The notes beneath the pieces were generated by a model. It saw nothing but the letters and a program-made list of their open reading frames with translations, ran no database searches and had not been told where the DNA came from. Source: Lithodes maja (lineage: Eukaryota > Arthropoda > Malacostraca > Decapoda > Lithodidae). From it: 64,000 nt of DNA. The position numbers were made by a program, and so were the translations under genes. The stretch lies in the NCBI GenBank assembly GCA_037953745.1, contig JBAKBP010001415.1:62001-126000 (forward strand), read 5' to 3'. Shown piece after piece: positions 12,201 through 22,386 of the stretch (position 1 is the stretch's first letter; each line of letters opens with the position of its first letter).

Positions 12201-14361
12201 AACTATATTAATGTTTTATACAGTATATACCACATGTAGTATACACATATGTGGAAGCAGGCAGTACATACAAACTATATTAATGTTTTATACAGTATAT
12301 ACCACATGTACTTTACAGATATGTGGAAGCAGGCAGTACATACAAACTATATTAATTTTTTATACAGTATATACCACATGTACTATACACATATGTGGAA
12401 GCAGGCAGTACATACAAACTATATTAATGTTTTATACAGTATATACCACATGTACTATACACATATGTGGAAGCAGGCAGTACATACAAACTATATTAAT
12501 GTTTTATACAGTATATACCACATGTACTATACACATATGTGGAAGCAGGCAGTACATACAAACTATATTAATGTTTTATACAGTATATACCACATGTACT
12601 ATACACATATGTGGAAGCAGGCAGTACATACAAACCATATTAATGTTTTATACAGTATATACCACATGTATTATACACATATGTGGAAGCAGGCAGTACA
12701 TACAAACCATATTAATGTTTATACAGTATATACCACATGTACTATACACATATGTGGAAGCAGGCAGTACATACAAACTATATTAATGTTTTATACAGTA
12801 TATACCACATGTACTATACACATATGTGGAAGCAGGCAGTACATACAAACTATATTAATGTTTTATACAGTATATACCACATGTACTATACACATATGTG
12901 TAAGCAGGCAGTACATACAAACTATATTAATGTTTTATACAGTATATACCACATGTACTATACACATATGTGGAAGCAGACAGTACATACAAACTATATT
13001 AATGTTGTATACAGTATATACCACATGTACTACACACATATGTGTAAGCAGGCAGTACATACAATCCATATTAATGTTTTATACAGTATATACCACATGT
13101 ACTATACACATATGTGGTAGCAGGCAGTACATACAAACCATATTAATGTTTTATACAGTATATACCACATGTACTATACACATATGTGGAAGCAGGCAGT
13201 ACATACAAACTATATTAATGTTTTATACAGTATATACCACATGTACTATACACATATATGGAAGCAGGCAGTACATACAAACTATATTAATGTTTTATAC
13301 AGTATATACCACATGTACTATACACATATATGGAAGCAGGCAGTACATACAAACTATATTAATGTTTTATACAGTATATAGCACATGTACTATACACATA
13401 TATGGAAGCAGGCAGTACATACAAACTATATTAATGTTTTATACAGTATATACCACATGTACTATACACATATGTGGAAGCAGGCAGTACATACAAACCA
13501 TATTAATGTTTTATACAGTATATACCACATGTACTATACACATATGTGGAAGCAGGCAGTACATACAAACTATATTAATGTTTTATACAGTATATACCAC
13601 ATGTACTATACACATATATGGAAGCAGGCAGTACATACAAACCATATTAATGTTTTATACAGTATATACCACATGTACTATACACATTTGTGGAAGCAGG
13701 CAGTACATACAAACTATATTAATGTTTTATACAGTATATACCACATGTACTATACACATATGTGGAAGCAGGCAGTACATACAAACTATATTAATGTTTT
13801 ATACAGTATATACCACATGTACTATACACATATATGGAAGCAGGCAGTACATACAAACTATATTAATGTTTTATACAGTATATAGCACATGTACTATACA
13901 CATATATGGAAGCAGGCAGTACATACAAACTATATTAATGTTTTATACAGTATATACCACATGTACTATACACATATGTGGAAGCAGGCAGTACATACAA
14001 ACCATATTAATGTTTTATACAGTATATACCACATGTACTATACACATATGTGGAAGCAGGCAGTACATACAAACTATATTAATGTTTTATACAGTATATC
14101 CCACATGTACTATACACATATATGGAAGCAGGCAGTACATACAAACCATATTAATGTTTTATACAGTATATACCACATGTACTATACACATTTGTGGAAG
14201 CAGGCAGTACATACAAACTATATTAATGTTTTATACAGTATATACCACATGTACTATACACATATGTGGAAGCAGGCAGTACATGCAAACTATATTATTT
14301 TTTTATACAGTATATACTACATGTACTATACACATATGTGGAAGCAGGCAGTACATACAAA
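9258..14361 (+). repeat. 72-bp minisatellite, about 71 units
   Basis: The unit begins GTGGAAGCAGGCAGTACATA, continues AACTATATTAATGTTTTATA and ends near CAGTATATACCACATGTACT followed by ATACACATAT. It repeats head to tail with few changes for 5.1 kb. Since 72 is divisible by three and two forward frames lack stops, the array yields spurious open frames of up to 980 codons with a 24-residue period. One unit has a one-base deletion near 12720, which swaps the frames. The commonest variant (AAACC or AAACT before ATATT) is silent in one frame and changes His/Tyr in the other, and other variants change both, so there is no sign of coding constraint. CCACATGT and ACATATGTGG within a unit can pair as a short hairpin. 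Confidence 0.9.
13250..14260 (+). repeat. 504-bp higher-order repeat inside the minisatellite
   Basis: Rare unit variants recur at a spacing of exactly 504 bp, which is seven units. TATAGCACATG occurs at 13378 and 13882, CACATTTGTGG at 13683 and 14187, and the ATATATGG variants near 13325 and 13610 reappear near 13829 and 14114. A block of seven distinguishable units was therefore duplicated as a whole. Confidence 0.8.
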
Positions 14362-14372
14362 GCTCTGTTGTG

Positions 14373-14759
14373 TTAAGGGAGCCCACCTAGCTTTTTTCTC
14401 TTTCTCTCCCTCTCTCTGTGGCTTGTATCCATTCGGCCCCATTCAGCCTACTGTTTTAAGACGCTTACCCCCATCTAGGTGTCAATATTTTCCTTTCGAG
14501 CGGTAACGAGCCAGCGTATATACTGTATACATTTGTTTTGACAGCAAGCTAAATTTGAAAAATGTTCGCTAGAAAAATATTTCCGTCGAAGCCGAATTTA
14601 TCCATACAATTATGGCTCGCTATCGCTCGCCAGGAAGAAATCGACACATGGATGTGGATAAACATCTTAAAACAGTTGGCTGAATTGGGCCGAATGGATA
14701 CAAGCCAGAGAAAGAGAAAAAAGGAGACAAAGATAAAACAAGCCGGTGACCCCCCTTAA
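14373..14759. mobile_element. Palindromic TTAA MITE (family A), right of the minisatellite
   Basis: A 387-bp unit from TTAAGGGAGCCCACCTAGC to GGTGACCCCCCTTAA. The arms are inverted (CCATTCGGCCCCATTCAGCC against GGCTGAATTGGGCCGAATGG). The centre has GTATATACTGTATAC and TTTGTTTTGACAGCAAGC. It is the inverted partner of 8875-9207 and the most complete copy of the family here. Confidence 0.75.
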
Positions 14760-14990
14760 TCAACGAACACGTACAGCCTTAAACGAACACACAAATACAC
14801 ACACACACACACATACACAAAAACACACACGACACTCGCCTCCCCCTCCCCTACACACACATACACGCTGTCAAGACACAGGTACACACTAACTACTAAT
14901 CTTAATTACACACACGCAACACTCTGTACATGGTGCAACAGATATTAATGTAGTCATAGTTTCCACACATTTTCTTGATTTTTGTTCGCA
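14760..14990. repeat. CA-rich low-complexity sequence
   Basis: Irregular (CA)n stretches at about 14787-14832 and 14853-14915, with no coding frame. Confidence 0.6.
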
Positions 14991-15204
14991 TTAACACCTT
15001 CTGTACCGGCGACGTCTGTTTAACTTTATTCTGGATACTTTTAGACAATTTTATTCAGCTTAAAAAGGGCATCCAGCATATATTAGGCCTCGCACCATCT
15101 CACTTTACCCTTTTACTACCACAGATTCGTCTAAAACTGCATACATTCGTCTAAATATAGCTAGAATAAAATTGAAAATACGTCGTCGGTGCAGAAGGGC
15201 TTAA
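14991..15204. mobile_element. MITE family B, copy 2 (TTAA, foldback)
   Basis: A 214-bp element from TTAACACCTTCTGTACCGGC to GGTGCAGAAGGGCTTAA, with terminal inverted repeats of about 25 bp (CTGTACCGGCGACGT against ACGTCGTCGGTGCAG). Internal arms also pair. The same family occurs at 2781-2996 and 16053-16267. Confidence 0.8.
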
Positions 15205-16052
15205 TACTATTTAGAAATACATGTGTACATGCACAGTTCATAAATCATCAGTAAAGTCATTTGGTTTTAGTGTTATATTCTGTCGATTTGCACTGCTTCA
15301 TCACATCCCAATTATGTTACCTTCATTACGCCCTTGGTCACAGTACACCTTACTTATTACATGGGCCTTTGGAAAACAACAACATTTGTTCGTGTAGTAT
15401 ATCCAGCACTCCTCTGATATCCATTTCACAATGCCAACCACTCTGCCATACTTCCGTCCAGACATTGAATATACAGTATAATTATGTTATTTCGATCCGT
15501 CTATTATAATTCTACTTCACTCAGTTTCCCTCCAATTTCTCAGTGTCTTAAATACTTACCTAATTACTCACATAACGCATGCCTTATTCATGTTTTACTA
15601 TACTTTCACGTATAAGACGCCCCACATATCTGCACATTCTCCCGTCATTCTTCTTATTTTACGTCATACAGATGAAAATATCAATCTGATTCTTGCTACG
15701 GTTATTCGATTTCAATTATTCTAGTTAAAATTCTTATTTGTCAGAAGTTCTACGAGAGGCATTTCCCAAGCTAGTCGTTTCGTTCAAACGAGTGGATGTT
15801 AATAAGAATAGATATATAGTCATCTGATAAAAGATTCATGGTTATAGTTGACTGCACGTTCATAACTTCGGATTGAATAAATACATCGCAATAATTATTT
15901 CCTTTTACCATTAAGGATAACTTCCTCCCGCTCCTCCCCGTTCTTTAGCTTCATAACAGCAGGGAATCTCAGCCTGTCTTCACTTCCCGACATATTCCCT
16001 CGAGAAATCCTACACACATACACAGCTCTCTTCCCTGATTCAATACTGTATG
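15205..16052. other. Non-coding, no gene seen
   Basis: AT-rich unique-looking sequence. The short open frame at 15261-15509 has no recognisable motif and no supporting context. Confidence 0.5.
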
Positions 16053-16267
16053 TTAACCCCGACTGTACCGGCGACGTATTTAATATTTAATTTCTGTTAC
16101 TATTAGACGATAGTATTAAGTACAAAAAGGGCCTACAGCAATGAGCAGGCTTCAAGCTATCGCAATTAATCATGTTTACAACCACAGGTTCTTCTTAGAC
16201 TGCACAAAATCGTCTAAACATAGCTAGAATATTCTTTAAAAGACGTCGCCGTTACAGAAGGGGTTAA
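16053..16267. mobile_element. MITE family B, copy 3 (TTAA, foldback)
   Basis: A 215-bp element from TTAACCCCGACTGTACCGGC to CGTTACAGAAGGGGTTAA. The terminal arms (GTACCGGCGACGT against ACGTCGCCGTTAC) are the best preserved of the three copies. Confidence 0.8.
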
Positions 16268-16905
16268 TAGTACACTATATTTTACTGAACCTAATACTGC
16301 AGCTAGTTTATCGACGATACTGGAGATTGGTTACCAAAATATAGACGTATACAAATAAATGCTAAATACTATAATAAACTATAATACAGTATTCAAATGA
16401 AACGCTACTGAGAAGGAGATTGTGAGAACGGCAAAAGAGCTGAAGGCTATTAAAGGCAATATATATGTAGAGTGTCGGAAAGAGGAAACAGACGTTGAGA
16501 AAGAAAGGAGTAAAGCTGAAGCAGAGGGAAGGGAAAGAGGAAATTGGAACACCTGGGCAATTACAGATATCATTGTCTTACGAGTTCAACAAAGGGATTT
16601 TTACAAGGGTAGGAGTAAAACAATAATATTATATTAAGAAAAAAACATAATGAGGTTGAACAGGACACATGGGAAGTACGGATATTGAATGTCAAAACAA
16701 ATAATTCAACAAACCCGCCAAACTAGGGAACAAACATTATGCAATAATATTATGAGACCTAATTTTGTTGTTGTTGAAGGAACAATAAATAATTGAATAC
16801 AAATTATTCAAGGAAATCATTATTAAGGATATAATTTATACTGATTATGATATTTAATACTTGTCCATCAGCTCAGTATTATTGGCCACAGTTAACAATA
16901 ATATG

Positions 16906-16940
<35 letters not shown>

Positions 16941-17376
16941 TTAAGAATTATATTATTTCTACTACTACTACTACTACTACTACTACTAATAATAATAATA
17001 ATAATAAGGTGCAGACTAGAATAACAGCATGATTATGATCAGGAGGGCCATTGTCACAATAACATTAATAAAATTCCAAATATTTTCGGTTTGCAATAAA
17101 AGAGAAGAAATATACATTACTAATTGTCGTTGTCGGTATAAATAAACGATCTTATATTTTTCTCCCTCCATACAGGTTTGGTAAATGGTTGACGAAGAAG
17201 TTTATTGACCACTGAAGAACATTATATGGTAATGAATTATGGTCACCAATTACAACTGGAAAAAAGAGGTTATGTCGGGCCATAATATTTACAGCTCGTG
17301 ATATAGTCTTTACTAAAATCCAGATCTGGACTTATAGACCGTAAATAACACAACAGGGTCAAATCTAACACAGTCT
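16268..17376. repeat. Non-coding with (TAA)n and (CTA)n microsatellites
   Basis: A TAA run (about 16908-16942), a CTA run (16957-16988) and another TAA run (to 17007) lie in AT-rich DNA. The small Glu/Lys-rich frame at 16422-16637 is unsupported. No gene is seen. Confidence 0.6.
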
Positions 17377-17770
17377 TAAGCCCCTTTCACACATTCACGA
17401 TGTTGGTTCCGATGTACCCCGACTTGAATATCGGGACACAACGTGGTGCAATCCCCAACGTGTGTCGGGGTCATCGGGGAGCGGCGTGTTACCCACGGTG
17501 CGGGACGTGGCAAATCGGGCTTGCCCACCAAAGTTTTGGATTTGTTCAAAAATTTTGCACGATGAACCTTTGGCGTGGTAACATCGGGTACATCCTGTCG
17601 ATGACGTGGGTCTGGCGTGTCTGCATCGGCATCGACGTGGCGGCGTTGGGGTATGTCGTGAAAGATAAGGGCCATTTTTAAATCCCCCACCGCCACCAAG
17701 GCAGGCCCGATGGTGCCACGTGTACACCCAACGCCACCATGGTCCACTTGCGATTATCGGGTATTGACGT

Positions 17771-19432
17771 GTGGTCGACGTGAGTCCATGTGTACTACAA
17801 AATGTGCAAGCACGAGGGCAACACGTCAGCACCACGGCAAACACGTCAACACCACGGCAACAATACGCTGAGACGGCAACAACAAAAGGTGCAGGATGGC
17901 GGGATGATGTGGCAACGCCGCACCACGAGCAGGCCCACACAGCATGCCACGCACCCCACACTGCACTCATGAGCCCCACGTTGCCTCCACGAGCACCAGA
18001 CGCGGCCATAAAACCAGCCCTGAGGAAGGACTCTGCCTCAGTCGCCCTCGCCTCACCAAACAGTCCACATCTATCAACGTTAATTATTTCAACATACCCC
18101 ACCACTCCACGCCACGCCATGCCCAATACGAAAATCCTAACCACCCCTGTAAAGAGGTGTAGGAAGACAGCAAAGGCAGCAGCAGTGGTAACCAACGTGG
18201 TGTTTGCAGATGAAGAGGTCCCCGACCTGTCCCTACCACCACGCGTTGACACACCCGACGCCGACACCAATGAACCTACACAGGAGGTTGCTGGACCAAG
18301 CAACGAGTAGGCAGAGACACCACCACCACAACACCAGGCAACACCAACACCAACACCAACGAAAGGCAAGCGCTCACAGAAGCAGAAGGAGTACGCCATG
18401 TTTGCGGAGGAGGTGGAGAAGGAGCTTGGGGAGTGGTACTGGGATATTGCCCTCTTTTACAACAAGGGCCTTCGCGATTTTAAAAACGCAGACAAAAAGA
18501 ACCGCTTGATGGAGGAGAAGACCTCCTCCCTGAAACCTCCAGTACCAGGTAAGGCAATTTCATAAATGTTTAAACATGTGCAATCGTCTTAATAGGCCTA
18601 TATATCATTGCCACCCCGTCATTACCATATATACACGTTACCACCACCATGGTGCGAGCATATTTAAATCGACACATTATGAAATACGTGTCTATCCAGT
18701 TTATTCAGACATTCATTCGACGATTTTATTATTTTAATGGCCTAGAATATGTAAATTGGGGCATCGGATAGTGAGGAGACCTGTGCGCCTGGAACACCCG
18801 ATAAATACTGATGTAGAAAGTTGAGAGAGATTTGAATATATACTTTGTCTTCTTGTGTACAGTGACTTATTTCATAGATATTATCTTGTGTTGTAAACAC
18901 GCCAATCGCTTGTAAAGTGATGTACAGACCATTATTTTCTCTATCAAGTACTGTTTTAGACGCCTTGTTTAATGTTTCATAAGATTTAGAACTGCATAGA
19001 TTTATTATATATAGGCTAGCATTAAGCTTTGACAATTATACGCATATTCTGTGAGAGGGATCTGCCTTGTGTGGGCCAATCGGCTTTCTGCAGACTCCCA
19101 TTTTCTTATGTTCTTATGTTGCCAACTGCACTCTCATAGCGTGAGAAACATTAAAAAACATACGCCAGGTACGTTACGTGCATAAAATATATGTTAAAGC
19201 TTCGTATGACCTTCTTATAACCACTTATTATTGTATATTAATTATGATTTTCTCTATTTTCACAGTCATTCACTTGCGCATATGGTTGGAGTCCATGAGG
19301 ACACGTGTCGGCAGGCTGAAGCTGGCTGCCAGTGGTGCTGGGCTGCCGCCACCCATGACTGAGAGAGATGCCTGGATCTTCCAGATATTTGGTTTTCTCG
19401 AGGAGCACATACTACGGCAACCAACCAGGTAG
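17771..19432 (+). pseudogene. Harbinger-associated MADF-domain protein gene (two exons visible)
   Basis: Accessory MADF/Myb-like proteins of Harbinger elements bind transposon ends and help bring the transposase to the nucleus. Exon 1 ends at a donor CCAG|GTAAGG (about 18548); exon 2 starts after the acceptor CTATTTTCACAG at 19265. The MADF fold spans the junction: FAEEVEKELGEWYWDIALFY, NADKKNRLMEEK, then WLESMRTRVGRLK and DAWIFQIFGFLEEHI. The stretch before it (17771-18307) is Pro/Thr-rich and in the same frame. It is cut by a TAG at 18308-18310, possibly a decayed CAG, so the gene is probably dead. The second exon ends at CCAG|GTAGTC, either a stop or another donor. The true start codon is uncertain. 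Confidence 0.6.
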
Positions 19433-19657
19433 TCTAGCATGGTTTTATATACATATAAGATTGTGTTTTATGTAATTAATATTACAGGTCAGTTTCAAAT
19501 CACATTTTATTAAAAGGCTCAGTATGTTGTATACACCATATTTAATTTGCTTGAATAACCTTATTATATGGCTTATAATTAGGGATGGGTGTGACAGGGA
19601 TCTGCCTTGTGTAGGCCAATCGTCTGTCTGCACACTCCCATTTTCTTATGTTCTTAT
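19051..19657. repeat. Two copies of a (TTCTTATG)-tailed repeat and a 65-bp direct repeat
   Basis: GGATCTGCCTTGTGTGGGCC with a tail TTCTTATGTTCTTATG occurs at 19059-19118 and again at 19597-19657. This looks like the 3' end of a SINE or non-LTR family with an octamer tail. A separate segment (AAGATTGTGTTTTATGTAAT, about 19456-19515) recurs at 19802-19858. All lie in the intron and intergenic part of the Harbinger remnant. Confidence 0.6.
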
Positions 19658-20019
19658 AGGAGATTGACATTGCTAATAAACTTGCATTTAATCTACACAT
19701 TCTAGTAATACTGTACCAAATTTGCTCTTAAACTATTATATAAAAGTTATCTTGTGATCAAGAAGAAATCAGCTACCATGCTTCCACACCCATAACCATA
19801 TAAGATTGTGTTTTATGTAATTAATACTACAGGTCAGTTTCAAATCACATTTTATTCAAGCCAGCAACCATGCTGCCACTGCCACACCCATAGCCGTAGT
19901 TGGAGTCCACACACACTTCTTGCACCACTGTGAATAGAAATAAAACATGTAATATTAGTGAATGTTATATAAAATCTCTGAACAGTACTATTCTAATGCT
20001 CTATATTTCTCCAATATAG

Positions 20020-20349
20020 TTATCTACAAATGCCAACAAGGCCAACAACCCCGCCACGAACCCTCCACCCACTGACGAGCTCGTCATTCACGATGAGGCT
20101 GAAGAAGCAACCGTACCTGATGGCCACATGCTTCCCATCCAGTGCCCCTACAGCATGGTGGAAGTTCCACCTCTTTGAGAAGAGGTCAGCAACCGCCCTC
20201 CACTCCGCTGGCGTCTTGGGGCACGAGAGGACCTCATCCTTGTAGGCGGCGTAGATGGCCTCACAGGTGGCCGGAACAATGAGGGAGATGGTGTTGTGTG
20301 CCACCTTGAAGCCACACGAGAGTGATTCGTATGACTCCCCTGTAGCCAG
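20020..20349 (-). pseudogene. PIF/Harbinger transposase fragment (DDE_Tnp_4-like)
   Basis: Read on minus, the frame contains ESYESLSCGFKVAHNTISLI, EAIYAAYKDEVL, EWRAVADLFSKRWNFHHAVG and ALDGKHVAIR. These match the segment of Harbinger transposases around the first catalytic Asp (in ALDGKH). A donor-like CAG|GTACGG follows AIR, so an intron may begin there; the residues after it do not look like the family. The N-terminal part is missing because the LTR retrotransposon abuts at 20350, and no second or third catalytic residue was found. It cannot encode an active enzyme. Confidence 0.75.
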
Positions 20350-22144
20350 TGTGACGCACCCAGTGCGTAGCAACGCAACCTGATTGTACTCCTTGGTACT
20401 CCACTGTGCCGCCGCGGTGCGGTGCCGTGTACCGTGTACCGTGCTGGCTGCTTATATTGAGTGTGACAACGTATAACTATGTTCTTTGTATCTCTGCAAA
20501 GGTCTCGTCATGTGCTAACCAGTGGTGGGTTTTGTTTTAAGCCATGTCGAGACCTTCCATTTAATATGTGGTATCAATAGAGAAGTTGATAGATAAGACA
20601 ATAGGAATTCAGAGAGAGAGAGTGAGTTAGACTTCAGAGTGAGAGGGTAGCAATGGTTGCCAGACGTATGGACCGGTTGGCAGCCCTGCGCTTATAGCTA
20701 GGTGCGACAGGGTTGGTAGTACATTGCCGCCTGCCTATGCTGCCTGGGTTGCCCATGTTGTCGTACTGCACATTGCATGGAGGCTCGCTGTGTGTTCCAT
20801 GATCAGGTTGCCTAGAACCTTTGAGATTCTAACATCCCTTGCCCTCTCTCCCAATTTCTCACGGTTGCACTCTTTCTCTCTGACGACATTACTCTCATTT
20901 CATTCTTCTCTCTATTTAAATGCATACCCTTCCCTTGAGGTCCTAAAGGAGTTTCAGCACTCACCTCTCGTATTACTCTTAGGACAAGCATATATTTACA
21001 TGTATTAGATTTAAGGGGTTAATGTGAACAGCGATCTTCTTGATGAGGATAGTTGGTGAACGTTCTACATGTTCACGAGTTATATGCCCAGCTCATCATC
21101 CAATTTGTGACTAGACTAGTGCCATGTGTAAGAGCCCGACCATGCCCAGGAGTTGTCTGTAGAGGGGCGAGGACTTAGCCTTGATTTGCCTACCGAGCCA
21201 GGAGCGAGTGCAGTACCAGAGACTACAGCTCGCTCGTAGTGCCGGTATAGTAGAGTAACGTAATTTATCTGTCCTTGTGTTCTCTACAGTTTTTTCCTGG
21301 GTTCTCGCTTTCGGTGCTGGGACTCGTTGTTCCTGTGACTTGGCCTGCTAGCTAGAACACATGGGGTGATGAGTGGGTGATATCTTTATTTTACTATGCA
21401 TTGCAGCTCTCTTTAAGTTTATGTATATAACACTTTACAATACACATTACTCACACACTAGACAACACTATTAATACTTTCATGTATCAATTAACTGCAC
21501 TGTCGTTTTGCTGCTGTGTCCGGAGTTCCGTTGCGTAGGGCGCATACGGACTCAGAGGGGAGACAGAGTGAGAGAAGCGAAGTAGCCTATGCGGTAGTAG
21601 GCTACCGGCGCAGTACTGTTGCCTGCAACCTTTTAGTTATTCCAAGTATAGATTCATTATTACAATAAGTGACTACTGTTTATGTTCCTTCCATGTGTAT
21701 TATTAGGTATCTACTGGATCATGAACATCTTGTATGCTACATGCTAGTGCATGTTAGTAGGGGACAGTTATTCTAGTGCACGCGCTTTCAAGTCGGCGTG
21801 TACATTTGTCATTTAGCATTTCACTGTCATACCTTTAGCCTGCTTCTATTCTACATTATTAGAGGCTTAATATTAACGTAGTTTCTTGAGTATTGCATTT
21901 CTTTAGTAATAACGTAACCTATAAATGTCTGAGGGAGTTTAGCCTCATAGCCTACCCCTGTTGTACACTTTCGCCGAGTTAAGGTACCTCATTACCATAG
22001 ACGATAACTCTGTAGGGCGTTGGTGCTTTTGTTGTCTGGAGCATATAGTATTTGGGACTGGAATCGAGCGTGTCGTTGTCACATAAGCCATTTCTGTCCT
22101 ACGATCAAGAATCCCGAATATGTATTGCCGATCCAGCCGCCACA
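20350..22144 (+). repeat. LTR 1 of the tandem Gypsy array (1,795 bp)
   Basis: Begins TGTGACGCACCCAGTGCG and ends CCAGCCGCCACA. It is nearly identical to the copies at 27772-29568 and 34638-36441, which end in CCGTAACA. The LTR is long for this group and carries no recognised protein. The left flank is the Harbinger transposase fragment. Confidence 0.9.
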
Positions 22145-22147
22145 AAA

Positions 22148-22165
22148 TGGCGACCTTGCCAGGAT
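22148..22165 (+). promoter_or_regulatory. Primer-binding site of copy 1
   Basis: TGGCGACCTTGCCAGGAT lies three bases after the LTR and starts with the TGG expected to pair with a tRNA CCA end. The tRNA was not identified. The site is deleted from copy 2. Confidence 0.65.
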
Positions 22166-22386
22166 TCAGTAGTATCCTATCACATGTTTTTTGGAGAACT
22201 ATTCTATGCTACCTAGTAGAGCTGGCTAGAATTTTCTTGCATATTGGAGGAATTTTTATTGTGTCATTATTGTATTGGTGGACTTGCAGATTGTTTCGTT
22301 AGGGGTGTCTAGAGTAGAGTCATTCAAGCATCTTTAACATTTTGTGAGTCGAGACTGCAATTAGTAATAAGCACTTCTTTTTTTTT

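Larger units (their letters stand above)
17377..20349. mobile_element. PIF/Harbinger transposon, right end missing
   Basis: The segment holds a MADF-domain accessory gene on plus and a DDE transposase fragment on minus, the opposed two-gene layout of Harbinger elements. AGCCCCTTTCACACATTCAC at about 17379 resembles a Harbinger terminal repeat and is preceded by TAA, a typical 3-bp target. The right end is cut off exactly at the first base of the LTR at 20350, and no matching piece appears after the LTR array at 36442, so that part was lost. Confidence 0.7.

Noticed and set aside
9258..14361. CRISPR array
   Set aside because: Units are contiguous 72-mers with no unique spacers, and the surroundings are eukaryotic transposons.
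9220..14506. Very long open frames with 24-residue repeats, as a repetitive protein gene
   Set aside because: They are a by-product of a 72-bp minisatellite without stops in two frames; variants show no coding constraint.
17395..18399. 334-codon minus-strand frame in the Harbinger region
   Set aside because: It is antisense to the MADF gene and its leader, low complexity, and has no recognisable domain.
20724..21008. Short frames repeated in each LTR (also at 28147 and 35020)
   Set aside because: They lie within LTRs, recur only because the LTRs are duplicated, and have no known motif.
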